Source of the DNA: Novosphingobium malaysiense
GTDB lineage: Bacteria; Pseudomonadota; Alphaproteobacteria; Sphingomonadales; Sphingomonadaceae
DNA length: 64,000 nucleotides
Direction: 5' to 3'
Assembly (NCBI RefSeq): GCF_000802225.1
Contig: NZ_JTDI01000001.1
Span: forward strand, 682,001-746,000
In this document: piece by piece, positions 8,600 to 17,851 of the stretch
Layout: the number at the start of each line of letters is the position of its first letter
Numbering within the stretch: the first letter of the stretch is position 1
Position numbers and translations under genes: made by a program
The notes under the pieces: model-generated
What the model saw: only the letters and a program-made list of their open reading frames with translations
Told to the model about the DNA's origin: nothing
Database searches by the model: none

Positions 8600-9718
8600 C
8601 TAGCGCGGCCGCCTGGCACCCTGCGCCATCGCTTCCACCATCACGGCTTCGAGCCGCCTGGGATCGATCGCGCGAATTACATGCGCCTTCTGCTCCCCAA
8701 GGCCGGGCTGGTAATGCTCCCGCCAGCTCAGCATGTCGCCGTAACTCGCACCGAACTGGGTATCGAAATCGACGTAGAGATCTTCCTCGTTCGTCACCAT
8801 CCCCGGATCGAGCACATATCCGGCGGCGATTTCGTCCCACAGCGGAAATCCGGGCTCTAGCCGGGATATGAAAGCCGCGACATCGGGCGGAGCGGCCTTG
8901 GCCATCTGCCTGAGCAGGCCGGGCGTGCGCTGCGTTGCAGTGGAAGGATCGACCGGCACCACCGTCAGCTTGCGCCAGGGACTGTGCGACACGATGCTCG
9001 CAGCCTCCGGATCGAAGCGGGCATTGAACTCGCGGCGCGGCGAATTGGCGAATTCACGGGCAAATTGGCTGGCCTGCAAATTGTCCAGAACCTGTTGCGG
9101 ATTGAGGCTGCCGCCCATGTAGACCAGTTCCCCCACCAGTGAGGCGAATTGCGGATCGAGCCGCTGTGCCAGTGCCAGGTTGGTCAGCGGTCCGCAGGCC
9201 ACGATGGTGATCTGCCCGGGATACTTGTGCACCATGCGAATGAGGAAGTTGGCGGCAATCTCCGGTGCCGGCTTGAGAGCCGGATTGCCATCGGGCAGGT
9301 TGACCGGATCGTCGGGCCCGTAATAGGCGGGCGTACTCTGGGCCGTGGGCTCGACCCATTGTTTCATCCAAGCCCCCTTCCACGTCAGCTTGCCGTAGAG
9401 TGCTTCCCAGCGGTCGGTGAGCGCTTCGGAATTGAGCAAGGGATACGTCGCGCCCTGCACAACCGGGACATCGGGCCGATGCGCGATTTCCAGCCCGCGC
9501 AGGACCATTGCCGTCGCCCGGTTCGCCCAGGTGTTGCCGGAGACCGTAGTGATGCCGACGACGTCCACCTCGCTGCTTTCGAGAAGCATCAGGTGCATGA
9601 GCGCGAAACCCTCGTCGTCGATTATGACCTTGCGCTTGGCATCTGCCGCGTGGGCCGTGCCCGGCGACACCGCGAGCAGGATCCACATCATGAAAAATGC
9701 TCGCACAGCCCTACGCAT
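8600..9718 (-). CDS. Exported nucleoside hydrolase (IUNH family) with altered N-terminal metal motif
   Basis: 372 residues. The signal peptide (FFMMWILLAVSPGTAHA, to about residue 24) places it in the periplasm. The family cleaves ribonucleosides to base and ribose. Conserved parts are TTVSGNTW, ACGPLTNLAL, LVYMGGSL, EFNARFDPEAASIV and the C-terminal LWDEIAAGYVLDP. The first calcium motif, normally DxDxxxDD, reads IIDDEGFALMHLM here (D34, D35, E36), so the second Asp pair is missing. It is the last gene of the superoperon; its ATG overlaps the adenine deaminase stop by one base. It would free bases from inosine or guanosine for the NCS2 permease. Confidence 0.8.
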   Translation of the reverse strand: MRRAVRAFFMMWILLAVSPGTAHAADAKRKVIIDDEGFALMHLMLLESSEVDVVGITTVSGNTWANRATAMVLRGLEIAHRPDVPVVQGATYPLLNSEALTDRWEALYGKLTWKGAWMKQWVEPTAQSTPAYYGPDDPVNLPDGNPALKPAPEIAANFLIRMVHKYPGQITIVACGPLTNLALAQRLDPQFASLVGELVYMGGSLNPQQVLDNLQASQFAREFANSPRREFNARFDPEAASIVSHSPWRKLTVVPVDPSTATQRTPGLLRQMAKAAPPDVAAFISRLEPGFPLWDEIAAGYVLDPGMVTNEEDLYVDFDTQFGASYGDMLSWREHYQPGLGEQKAHVIRAIDPRRLEAVMVEAMAQGARRPR

Positions 9719-10734
9719 CAGGTGTGCGCCTCCACGTAGGCGTCGAGCTTCGCCAGATGGGCGGCAATGGCCTCCGAAGAAAGAAAGGAACCCGTGAAGC
9801 TGTTGCGCGCCAGCGTGACGATTTCCTCTATATCCAGTCCACGGGCCTCGGCCACGGCCCGAAAATTGTCGCCGATGTAGCCGCCGAAATAGGCCGGGTC
9901 GTCCGAATTCACTGTCGCCCTGAGGCCAAGGGCGAGCATGCGGTCTATCGGGTGATCGGCAAGGTCGCCGACGACGCAGAGCTTGAGATTGGAAAGCGGG
10001 CAGACCGTCAATGTCATGCCCATGTCCGCCAGCCTGTCGACCAGTACCGGGTCTTCCAGCGAGCGGTTGCCGTGATCGATGCGGTCGACGTGGAGCAGGT
10101 CCAGCGCCTGGTAGACGTATTCGGGCGGCCCTTCCTCTCCGGCGTGGGCGGTGATCTTGAGCCCCTTGGCGCGCGCTGCCTCGAAGACCTGCGCGAACTT
10201 GACCGGCGGGTGGCCGACTTCCGAACTGTCCAGCCCGACGGCTGCGATCCGGTCCAGCCAGGGTTCAGCCATTTCCAGTGTCTCGAAGGCAGCCTCTTCG
10301 CTCAGATGGCGCAGGAACGAGAGGATCAGCTTGCTGGTAATGCCGTGCCTGGCTTCCGCCCCGGCCATGCCCGAAAGCAGGCCCTCGATCACGTCGGCAA
10401 AAGGGATGCCCCGGTCCGTGTGCGTCTGCGGATCGAACATGATCTCGGCGTGCACGACGCCGTCCGCCGCAACGCGGTCGAAGTAGGCGGCGGCGAGATC
10501 GCGAAAATCCTGCTGCGTGCGCAGGACATCGGCACCGGCGTAATAGATGTCGAGGAAGTCCTGCAGGTTGGAAAAGGCATAGGCCGCGCGCACCTCCTCC
10601 ACCGAAGCATAGGGAATCTCGATCCCGTTGCGCCTTGCCAATTCGAACATCAGTTCGGGCTCCAGACTGCCCTCGATGTGCAGGTGAAGCTCGGCCTTGG
10701 GCAGGCCGGTGATGAAGCTGTCGAGATCGATCAT
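9718..10734 (-). CDS. Adenine deaminase (adenosine deaminase superfamily, DSSE type)
   Basis: 338 residues, cytosolic. Converts adenine to hypoxanthine and ammonia. Superfamily residues: LHLHIEGS (H17, H19), ITAHAGEEG (H197, E200), DRIDHGN, and NSDDPAYF (D278, D279). The motif GLDSSEVG (167-174) is the one I associate with the adenine-specific branch (yeast Aah1 and its bacterial relatives); true adenosine deaminases have DLAGDE in this position. Together with the exported adenosine deaminase this gives the cell one enzyme for the nucleoside outside and one for the base inside. It starts within the guanine deaminase stop (ATGA overlap). Confidence 0.85.
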   Translation of the reverse strand: MIDLDSFITGLPKAELHLHIEGSLEPELMFELARRNGIEIPYASVEEVRAAYAFSNLQDFLDIYYAGADVLRTQQDFRDLAAAYFDRVAADGVVHAEIMFDPQTHTDRGIPFADVIEGLLSGMAGAEARHGITSKLILSFLRHLSEEAAFETLEMAEPWLDRIAAVGLDSSEVGHPPVKFAQVFEAARAKGLKITAHAGEEGPPEYVYQALDLLHVDRIDHGNRSLEDPVLVDRLADMGMTLTVCPLSNLKLCVVGDLADHPIDRMLALGLRATVNSDDPAYFGGYIGDNFRAVAEARGLDIEEIVTLARNSFTGSFLSSEAIAAHLAKLDAYVEAHT

Positions 10735-12017
10735 GGACTGGTCCTCTGCCAGGCGCATTCGCCCAGCACGTAAGTGCGCGCCACGGCGCGGTCGTCGCCG
10801 AGAATCTGTAGCGCGAAGAGACGTTCGGCAAGCTCGTTCGCGCGGGTGCGCCGCTCGAGCAGCGGCGTCGCGGCGCAATCGAGTACTACGAAGTCGGCCT
10901 CCTGCCCGGGTTCCAGAGCGCCCACCTTGTCGCCGATGTGAAGCAGCGACGCACTGCCGGCCGTGGCAAGGTACAGCGCCCGAAAGGGATCGAGACGCAA
11001 TTCGCGCGCGAGGGCGACCTGATAGGCGAGCCCGGCGGTATGCAGCATCGAGAACGACGTGCCCGCGCCGACGTCGGTACCGAGCCCCAGCCGCACCCTG
11101 TGCCGGTCTGCCCGCCCGAAATCGAAAAACCCGGAGCCGAGAAACAGATTGGAGCTGGGGCACACAGCGATGCCGGCGCCGCTGTCATGCAACCGTGCAA
11201 AAGCGCGATCGGACAGATGGATGCCATGCGCAAAGACGGAACGCGGCGTGACGAGGCCGAAGCGGTCGTAAGCGTCGAGGTAGTCGGCAGCCCCTGGGAA
11301 GCGCGCTTCCACCGCCGCGCATTCGTGGACATTCTCGGCAAGATGCGTGTGCAGCAGCACTTCGGGGTGCGCGGCCAGCAGCGCCCCGGCGTCGGCAAGC
11401 TGGGCATCGCTGGAAGCCAGCGCAAAGCGCGGCGTCACGGCATATCCCAGCCGCCCGCGCCCCCGCCAACGCCGGATCAGCCTTTCGGTTTCGGCGCGGC
11501 CCGAAGCCACCGTATCCTTCAACCCGTCCGGTCCCAGGTCCATCAGCACCTTGCCCGAAACGATACGCATGTTTCGTTCAAGCGCCGCCTCGAACAGGGC
11601 ATCGACCGATTGTTCGTGCACCGTGGGATAGACCAGCGCGCTGGTGGTGCCATTGCGCAGCAGTTCGTCGAGGAAGAATGCCGCCACACCTTCGGCATGG
11701 GCCTTGTCGACGAAAGCCTTCTCCGCCGGGAAGATGTGCCGGTTGAGCCAGTCGAGCAACTGCTCCCCGTGCGAGGCGATGCGGTCGGTCTGCGGATAGT
11801 GGACATGTGCGTCCACGAAGCCGGGGACGACGAGGCCGGGCAGCGTTTCGATCTCCACGTCCGGGAATTGCTCTGCCAGATCGGCATGGGCCCCGCGAGC
11901 AACGACGATTCCGTCCTCGACGACGAGCAACCCGTCCGGCTCATGGCGGACAGCATCGGGCGCATCGCGCGGGTCGTACCCGACTGAGAGCAATTCGGCG
12001 CGGTAGCCCCGGATCAT
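10731..12017 (-). CDS. guaD: Guanine deaminase
   Basis: 428 residues; guanine to xanthine and ammonia. The signature VPGFVDAHVHYPQTD (about 64-78) is typical of bacterial GuaD, and the remaining zinc-site residues are in LLHTHLAEN, SVFAHGIHLS and LGTDVGAGTS. The start was decided by the ribosome-binding site: GAGGGGG lies 5 bases before the ATG at 12017 but only 2 bases before the in-frame GTG at 12020. The ATG overlaps the xdhC stop by one base. Xanthine made here feeds the xanthine dehydrogenase encoded just upstream. Confidence 0.93.
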   Translation of the reverse strand: MIRGYRAELLSVGYDPRDAPDAVRHEPDGLLVVEDGIVVARGAHADLAEQFPDVEIETLPGLVVPGFVDAHVHYPQTDRIASHGEQLLDWLNRHIFPAEKAFVDKAHAEGVAAFFLDELLRNGTTSALVYPTVHEQSVDALFEAALERNMRIVSGKVLMDLGPDGLKDTVASGRAETERLIRRWRGRGRLGYAVTPRFALASSDAQLADAGALLAAHPEVLLHTHLAENVHECAAVEARFPGAADYLDAYDRFGLVTPRSVFAHGIHLSDRAFARLHDSGAGIAVCPSSNLFLGSGFFDFGRADRHRVRLGLGTDVGAGTSFSMLHTAGLAYQVALARELRLDPFRALYLATAGSASLLHIGDKVGALEPGQEADFVVLDCAATPLLERRTRANELAERLFALQILGDDRAVARTYVLGECAWQRTSP

Positions 12018-12934
12018 CACTGCCCCCTCAACCGCAAGAGCTGCGCCAACACGGCGATGGCGATCACGTCGGGCTCCTTGCCATGCACGCCGGGGACGCC
12101 AATCGGCGTGGTCAGGCGGGCCAGCGTTTCCTCACCGATCCCGTCCGCTTTCAGCCGCGAACGGAAGCGGGCGATCTTGGTGGACGAGCCGATCAGGCCG
12201 ATGAATGCCACCGGATCGCGGCTCAGCGCTGCCAGCGTGAGGTGATAGTCCAGCGGATGATCGTGCGTCAGGATCAGGATCGCGGCATCGTCGGGCGCTT
12301 CTGCCACGCAACGGTCGATCTCCTCTTCCGGCACCACGGTCACCCCGTCGATCTCCGCCTGTTCGGGCCGTGTGTCGAACCATGCGAGTTGCAGCGGCAA
12401 GCCGGTCATGTGCCGGGCGATGGCTTGTCCCACATGCCCTGCCCCGAATAGGTAGACCGGACGCGGACGCTCCCCGACCGGCTCCACGAAGCGAGCACCG
12501 ACGTCCGGCCGATCCCCGCGTGCGGATTGCCGGGTTGCGGTCTCGCGCTCGAACACAGCGCGGGCGATAACGCCGTCATGCAGCATCGTTTCCAGCATTC
12601 GTCCCGGCTCGGCATCGTGAAGCCAGTCCAGCGCGGCGGGATCTATATGCTCGATCAGCAGGCGCACCCTTCCGCCGCAACACTGACCCAGCAACGGCCC
12701 CAGCGGATAGTCCTGAATGCGCCATGCGCCCCTGGGATGATCGAGGATTGCGCGCGCCTGCTCGATCGCGCGGAATTCCAGCTGACCGCCACCGATGGTG
12801 CCCTGCTGCCCCTCCACCGTGACCAGCATGCGCGTGCCAGCCCCGCGCGGCGCGGACCCCTCTGTCGCGAGCACCGAGACCATCGCGCAGGGCTCCGGTC
12901 CGAGCCTTCGCAGCCATCCGACCCACTGCGTCAT
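12017..12934 (-). CDS. xdhC: Xanthine dehydrogenase accessory protein XdhC
   Basis: 305 residues. An N-terminal XdhC/CoxI domain (GSAPRGAGTRMLV, about residues 27-39; GGGQLE 49-54; GQCCGGRV) is followed by a Rossmann domain (RPVYLFGAGHVGQAIA, about 160-175). XdhC binds molybdenum cofactor, promotes its sulfuration and loads it onto XdhB. It starts within the xdhB stop codon (ATGA overlap), the expected order XdhA-XdhB-XdhC. The ATG at 12934 is preferred to the longer open frame upstream, which lies inside xdhB. Confidence 0.93.
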   Translation of the reverse strand: MTQWVGWLRRLGPEPCAMVSVLATEGSAPRGAGTRMLVTVEGQQGTIGGGQLEFRAIEQARAILDHPRGAWRIQDYPLGPLLGQCCGGRVRLLIEHIDPAALDWLHDAEPGRMLETMLHDGVIARAVFERETATRQSARGDRPDVGARFVEPVGERPRPVYLFGAGHVGQAIARHMTGLPLQLAWFDTRPEQAEIDGVTVVPEEEIDRCVAEAPDDAAILILTHDHPLDYHLTLAALSRDPVAFIGLIGSSTKIARFRSRLKADGIGEETLARLTTPIGVPGVHGKEPDVIAIAVLAQLLRLRGQ

Positions 12935-15240
12935 GACGTCCGGTGCCCTGCAATCGCCTTGAGGATGCGCTCGGGCGTCGCCGGGGCATCGAGCTGCGGC
13001 AGGTCTTCCTTGGCAGGCGCCGTGGCGGCAATCGCACGATTGAGCGCGGAGAACACCGAGATCGCCAGCATGAACGGCGGCTCGCCCACCGCCTTGGAGC
13101 GGTTGATGGTCGGCTCGACATTCTCGCCGTCCCACAAGGTGACGGTGAAGTGTTTCGCGCGGTCCGAGGCCGTCGGGATCTTGTAGGTCGCGGGCGAGTG
13201 CGTGAGCAGGCGGCCCTTGTCATCCCACACCAGTTCCTCGGTGGTGAGCCAGCCCTGCCCCTGGATGAAGCCCCCCTCGATCTGACCGACATCGATTACA
13301 GGGTTCAACGACCGGCCGACATCGTGGAGAATGTCGACCGCCAGCACCTTGTGCTCGCCGGTGAGTGTATCGATGGCCACTTCGCTCACCGCCGCGCCAT
13401 AGGCGAAGTAGTAGAACGGCCGCCCGCGGTGCGCGGCCCGGTCATAGGCGATGTCGGGCGTCGCATAGTAGCCGGTGGAAGAGAGCGAAATGCGCCCGAT
13501 GTGCGCCTTGCGCGCCGCCAATCGGAAGGGAACGGTCTCGGAGCCGACACGGATGCCATCGGCGGTGAAGCACACCTCGGCCTCGCCACATCCATGCGTG
13601 CGCGCGAGAAAAGCCGTCAGCCGCTGCCGGATCGTCATCGCCGCTTTGTAGGCGGCCATGCCGTTGAGGTCGGCGCCGGAACTGGCCGCCGTCGCCGAGG
13701 TGTTCGGAACCTTGTCGGTGCGAGTGGCGGTGATCCGCACTTGCGAGAAGGGAACGCCGAAAACGTCCGCCACCACCTGCGCCACTTTCACATAGACGCC
13801 CTGCCCCATCTCGGTGCCGCCGTGGTTCACCTGGATCGACCCGTCGGCATAGACATGCACCAGCGCGCCCGCCTGGTTGAGATGGGTGGTGGTGAAGCTG
13901 ATCCCGAATTTCACCGGGGTGAGCGCGATCCCCTTCTTGATGACGGGATTGACCGCATTGAACGCCTCGACCTCGACGGCCCGCTCGTCATAGCGCGCCG
14001 TCTCGCGCAGCCGGGCGATCATCTGCGGCGCGATGTTGTCCGCCACCGTCATCCCATACTGGGTGACGTCCCTTCCCGGGCCGTAGAGGTTGGCAAGGCG
14101 CACTTCGAGCGGATCCTTGCCGAGCCGCGCGGCGATGTGATCGATGATCCGCTCGATCGCCAGCATGCCCTGTGGTCCGCCGAAGCCCCGGAAGGCGGTA
14201 GCCGAAACCGTGTTCGTCTTCAGACGCTCGGAGACGATCTCCACGTCGGCGAGGTAATAACAGTTGTCCGCATGGAACATTGCGCGGTCGTTGATCGCGG
14301 GCGAGAGGTCCTCGGTGGCGCCGCAATCCGATGCGAGGCGCAACGACAGGGCGAGCAGGCGCCCTTCGTCGTCATAACCGACGTCGTAAGAGACTTCGAA
14401 CGGATGGCGCTTGCCGGTCATGACCATGTCGTCGTCGCGGTCGCAGCGGAACTTGGCGGGCCGTCCGGTCTTGTGAGCGACAAGCGCGGCCGCGGCGGCG
14501 AACAGCGCCGCCTGCGTTTCCTTGCCGCCGAACGCCCCGCCCATGCGCCGCACTTCCACCGTCACGTCGGCGGAGCTGAGACCGAGCATATCGGCCACGA
14601 GGTGCTGGATCTCGCTGGGGTGCTGGGTCGAGCTGAGGATATGCACCTGCCCGTCCTCGCCCGGCGTCGCGACGGCGACCTGCCCCTCGAGATAGAAGTG
14701 ATCCTGCCCGCCCATCTCGAAGCGCCCCGAAAGGCGGCGCGGGCAGGATTCCATCGCCTTGGCCGCATCGCCGCGGACCATGTGCTGGGTTGTCTCGATC
14801 AGCGAGTCCGCCGCGCGGGCCTGCTCCATCGACAGCAGTGCAGGGAGCGGTTCGTACTCGACCCTGCCGAGCCTTGCGGCCTTGCGCGCGGCCCGCTGGC
14901 TGGTGGCGGCCACGAGAAAGACAGGCTGGCCGTGGCAGATCACATCCCCGGTGGCGAGGAGCCTGTCGTCGTGGGCCACCGGGCTCACATCGTTGGCACC
15001 GGGAATGTCCGCCGCGGTAAAGACCGCGACCACGCCCTCTGCGGCCTTCACCTCCGACAGGTCCATCGAGACGATCCGCGCACGGGCCTCGCTGCTCTGC
15101 CCGAAAGCGAGGTGGAGCATGCCGAGCGGCTCGGAGACGTCGTCCGTATAGCGCGCCTCGCCGGTGACGTGCATGTGTGCACTGTCGTGCGGGTGCGAGG
15201 GCTTCTCCAGCACCTTCCAGGCGGGATCGCGTTCAGCCAT
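12931..15240 (-). CDS. xdhB: Xanthine dehydrogenase, molybdopterin-binding large subunit
   Basis: 769 residues; catalytic subunit that oxidises hypoxanthine to xanthine and xanthine to urate. Molybdopterin-contact motifs are present in order: GGQDHFYLEGQ, RRMGGAFGGKE, FRGFGGPQG, GGTEMGQG, and the C-terminal SKAVGEPPFML whose Glu is the catalytic base. The N-terminal a/b hammerhead domain begins at ARYTDDVSEP (about 29-38). ATG 15240 overlaps the xdhA stop by 8 bases. It forms an (AB)2 complex with XdhA. Confidence 0.95.
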   Translation of the reverse strand: MAERDPAWKVLEKPSHPHDSAHMHVTGEARYTDDVSEPLGMLHLAFGQSSEARARIVSMDLSEVKAAEGVVAVFTAADIPGANDVSPVAHDDRLLATGDVICHGQPVFLVAATSQRAARKAARLGRVEYEPLPALLSMEQARAADSLIETTQHMVRGDAAKAMESCPRRLSGRFEMGGQDHFYLEGQVAVATPGEDGQVHILSSTQHPSEIQHLVADMLGLSSADVTVEVRRMGGAFGGKETQAALFAAAAALVAHKTGRPAKFRCDRDDDMVMTGKRHPFEVSYDVGYDDEGRLLALSLRLASDCGATEDLSPAINDRAMFHADNCYYLADVEIVSERLKTNTVSATAFRGFGGPQGMLAIERIIDHIAARLGKDPLEVRLANLYGPGRDVTQYGMTVADNIAPQMIARLRETARYDERAVEVEAFNAVNPVIKKGIALTPVKFGISFTTTHLNQAGALVHVYADGSIQVNHGGTEMGQGVYVKVAQVVADVFGVPFSQVRITATRTDKVPNTSATAASSGADLNGMAAYKAAMTIRQRLTAFLARTHGCGEAEVCFTADGIRVGSETVPFRLAARKAHIGRISLSSTGYYATPDIAYDRAAHRGRPFYYFAYGAAVSEVAIDTLTGEHKVLAVDILHDVGRSLNPVIDVGQIEGGFIQGQGWLTTEELVWDDKGRLLTHSPATYKIPTASDRAKHFTVTLWDGENVEPTINRSKAVGEPPFMLAISVFSALNRAIAATAPAKEDLPQLDAPATPERILKAIAGHRTS

Positions 15241-16657
15241 CGAGCGCCTCCAGGTCGAGCACCGAAATCGCCGTACCCTGTTCGCGCAGCCACAACCGGC
15301 GCAGCAGGTTGGCCGCTGCTTCAAGGCGATAGGCAGAAGAACCGCGCACGTCCGTGAGCGGAGAAAAGTCGCTTTCAAGCACCTGCGCCGCTGCTTCCAT
15401 TGTCTCCTGCGTGAAGTGCTGGCCAACCAGTGCCGCCTCGCACGCTGAAGCCCGCCTGGGCGTTGCCGCCATGCCGCCGAAGGCGACGCGGGCGGAGGTA
15501 ATGGTACCGGCCTCGACCGTCAGCGCTATCGCTCCGCACACGGCCGAGATGTCACTATCGAAACGCCGCGAGAGCTTGGCCATGTGGATCACCGCATCGG
15601 GATCGGGCTTCGGCACGCGAAGGGATTCGACGAATTCGCCGGGCTGGCGATCCTGCTTGCCGTAATCGAGAAAGTAGTCCTCCAGCGGCATCATCCGCCG
15701 CCCCTTGGCGCTGCGAAGAGTCAGCTCCGCGCCCATCGCGATCAGCGCCGGGGGGCCATCACCGATAGGCGAGCCGTTGGCGATGTTACCTCCGACTGTG
15801 CCGGCATTACGAACTTGCAGCCCGCCGATGCGCCGCACCAGTTCGCCGAGATCGGGATGCAGCCGCGCAAAGGGCGCGTGGGCATCGGCATAACGCACGC
15901 CAGCCCCGATGATCAGCGCATCCTCGGTTTCCCCTATGGCGGACAGGTCCGCCACATCGCCGAGGAAGATCACCGTTTCGAGCGTCTTCAGCCCCTTGGT
16001 CACCCACAGGCCGACATCGGTGGCGCCGGCGACCATGCGCGCATCGGGATGTTCAGCAAGCAGCGTCGCCAGTTCCTCGCAAGTCTTCGGTGCAAACCAG
16101 CGCCGGCCTCGCCATTCGCCCGAAGCGCTTTCCGCGCCCAGTTCCGCAAGCCGGCTCACCAGCGCCGCGTCGTCGCGCGGGAGGCTGCCGACTGTTTCGC
16201 CTGCCTCCAGGATCGGGCCATAGCCAGTGCAGCGGCACAGGTTGCCCGCGATCACGTCCGCAACGGGCAGATCGGAACCGCTCGCGCCAATGGCCCGGCC
16301 ATAAAGCGACATCACGAAGCCCGGCGTGCAGAAGCCGCATTGCGAGGAGCCGTTGGCCGCCATGCAGACCTGCAGAGAGTTGGGCGCGCCCTGCTCTTTC
16401 AGGCTTTCGACCGTCAGCAGCGCCTTGCCATGGAGCATCGGCAGGAACTGGATGCAGGCGTTGACCGAGCGCCATGCCACACTGTCACCCGCCGCCTCGC
16501 CCACCAGCACGGTGCAAGCGCCGCAGTCGCCCTCGGCGCAGCCTTCCTTGGTGCCGGTGCGACGCATCTTGTAGCGCAGGTGATCGAGCACGGTTGCGGT
16601 CGGATCGACTTCGGCCAGTTCGACCACTTCGCCATCGAGAATGAAACGGACGCTCAT
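15233..16657 (-). CDS. xdhA: Xanthine dehydrogenase, FeS/FAD small subunit
   Basis: 474 residues. The ferredoxin-like [2Fe-2S] domain has Cys ligands in EGCAEGDCGACT (C40, C45, C48) and C68. The second [2Fe-2S] domain has QCGFCTPG and NLCRCTGYG. A FAD domain follows (about 180-470; IGGLQVRNAGTVGGNIANGS). It carries electrons from the Mo centre of XdhB to NAD. The ATG lies within the puuD stop (ATGA overlap). Domain order and length fit bacterial two-subunit XDH. Confidence 0.95.
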   Translation of the reverse strand: MSVRFILDGEVVELAEVDPTATVLDHLRYKMRRTGTKEGCAEGDCGACTVLVGEAAGDSVAWRSVNACIQFLPMLHGKALLTVESLKEQGAPNSLQVCMAANGSSQCGFCTPGFVMSLYGRAIGASGSDLPVADVIAGNLCRCTGYGPILEAGETVGSLPRDDAALVSRLAELGAESASGEWRGRRWFAPKTCEELATLLAEHPDARMVAGATDVGLWVTKGLKTLETVIFLGDVADLSAIGETEDALIIGAGVRYADAHAPFARLHPDLGELVRRIGGLQVRNAGTVGGNIANGSPIGDGPPALIAMGAELTLRSAKGRRMMPLEDYFLDYGKQDRQPGEFVESLRVPKPDPDAVIHMAKLSRRFDSDISAVCGAIALTVEAGTITSARVAFGGMAATPRRASACEAALVGQHFTQETMEAAAQVLESDFSPLTDVRGSSAYRLEAAANLLRRLWLREQGTAISVLDLEALDG

Positions 16658-17850
16658 TGCGATGCTCCCTGCGCGATCCATGCACCCAGCTTGCGGCGTT
16701 CCTCGTCGGTCATTCCAGTCGCATTCCCCAGAGGCATAGTCTGCGAATCCACTGCCACCCGCCTGATCCGGTCGGTGACCGCGTGGACGTGATCATAGCT
16801 GTCCAGTTCCACGCCCAGCGGCGGTTCGGAAAACGCTTCGTTGGTGGGGTGTTCGGCGTGACAGCCGATGCAGTGCTTGGCGAAAATCGGCTCCACATCG
16901 CTGTAGGTCAGCTTCGCGTCCGAAACTGGCTTTGCCGCCCCCGCCTTCTCCGCCGAGACATAGGTCACGCTCACCAGCGCCAGGGCCACGGCGAGCGCAA
17001 TGGCGCCCCCGGTCGGTCGACCAAGGTGGCGCAAGTTAAACACATGGCGCACCGCGACGCCCGTCCCGCCCAGCAGCGCGAGCACCAGCCAGGGCCGCTC
17101 GGCGCCGTAGGTCATCGGGTAGTGGTGGCTGATCATGATGAACAGCACCGGCAGTGTCATGTAGTTGTTGTGCAGCGAGCGCTGCTTTGCCGCGAGGCCC
17201 AGCGCCGGGTTCGGCTCCTCGCCCGCCTTGAGCGCGGCAACGACCTTGCGCTGGTTGGGAATGATGACGAAGAAGACATTGCCGACCATAGCCGAGCCGA
17301 CGATCGCGCCGATGTGGAGATAGGCCCCGCGCGAATTGAAGATCGCATTCAGGAATATCGCCATGCCCAGAAGGAACGCGAACCACACCGCGCCCAGCAC
17401 GCGGTTGTCGCGCCCCAGCGGCGACTTGCAGGCAAGGTCATAGAACAGCCAGCCGACGATCAGCGCGCTCATACCGATGATCGTGGCATCTTCGCCCGAA
17501 AGGTTCGCCTTGGCCGGATCGACGAGGAAGTTCCGCGCGCCGACGTAATAGACCAGCACCAGCAACGAGAACCCGCTCAGCCAGGTGAAATAGGATTCCC
17601 ATTTCGTCCAGTGCAGCACCTCCGGCAGCGCTTCGGGCGCGGTCTGGTACTTCTGCGAATGGTAGAAGCCGCCGCCGTGGACCGCCCAGTCCTCGCCGGT
17701 CACGCCTTCTGGCGCGGTGCCGGGCTTGGGCTTCTTCAACCGCAGGTCGAGCCCCACGAAGTGGAAGGAGCCGCCGATCCAGGCAATGCCCGCCGTCAAG
17801 TGCAGCCAACGGAGCCCGAGATTCAGCCATTCTGTCAGATCGAAGTGCAA
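16654..17850 (-). CDS. puuD: Membrane urate oxidase PuuD with C-terminal cytochrome c domain
   Basis: 398 residues. Eight or so membrane segments (from LGLRWLHLTAGIAWIGGSFHF to VALALVSVTYVS) precede a soluble cytochrome c domain with the heme motif CIGCH (C327, C330, H331). This is the PuuD architecture: urate to 5-hydroxyisourate with electrons passed through heme to the respiratory chain instead of making peroxide. The start is read as TTG at 17850, one base after the HIU hydrolase stop, with GGGG 9 bases upstream. The ATG at 17904 would add 18 basic residues that overlap the previous gene. HIU hydrolase and UraD encoded immediately upstream complete the urate module. Confidence 0.9.
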   Translation of the reverse strand: MHFDLTEWLNLGLRWLHLTAGIAWIGGSFHFVGLDLRLKKPKPGTAPEGVTGEDWAVHGGGFYHSQKYQTAPEALPEVLHWTKWESYFTWLSGFSLLVLVYYVGARNFLVDPAKANLSGEDATIIGMSALIVGWLFYDLACKSPLGRDNRVLGAVWFAFLLGMAIFLNAIFNSRGAYLHIGAIVGSAMVGNVFFVIIPNQRKVVAALKAGEEPNPALGLAAKQRSLHNNYMTLPVLFIMISHHYPMTYGAERPWLVLALLGGTGVAVRHVFNLRHLGRPTGGAIALAVALALVSVTYVSAEKAGAAKPVSDAKLTYSDVEPIFAKHCIGCHAEHPTNEAFSEPPLGVELDSYDHVHAVTDRIRRVAVDSQTMPLGNATGMTDEERRKLGAWIAQGASQ

Positions 17851-17851
17851 A

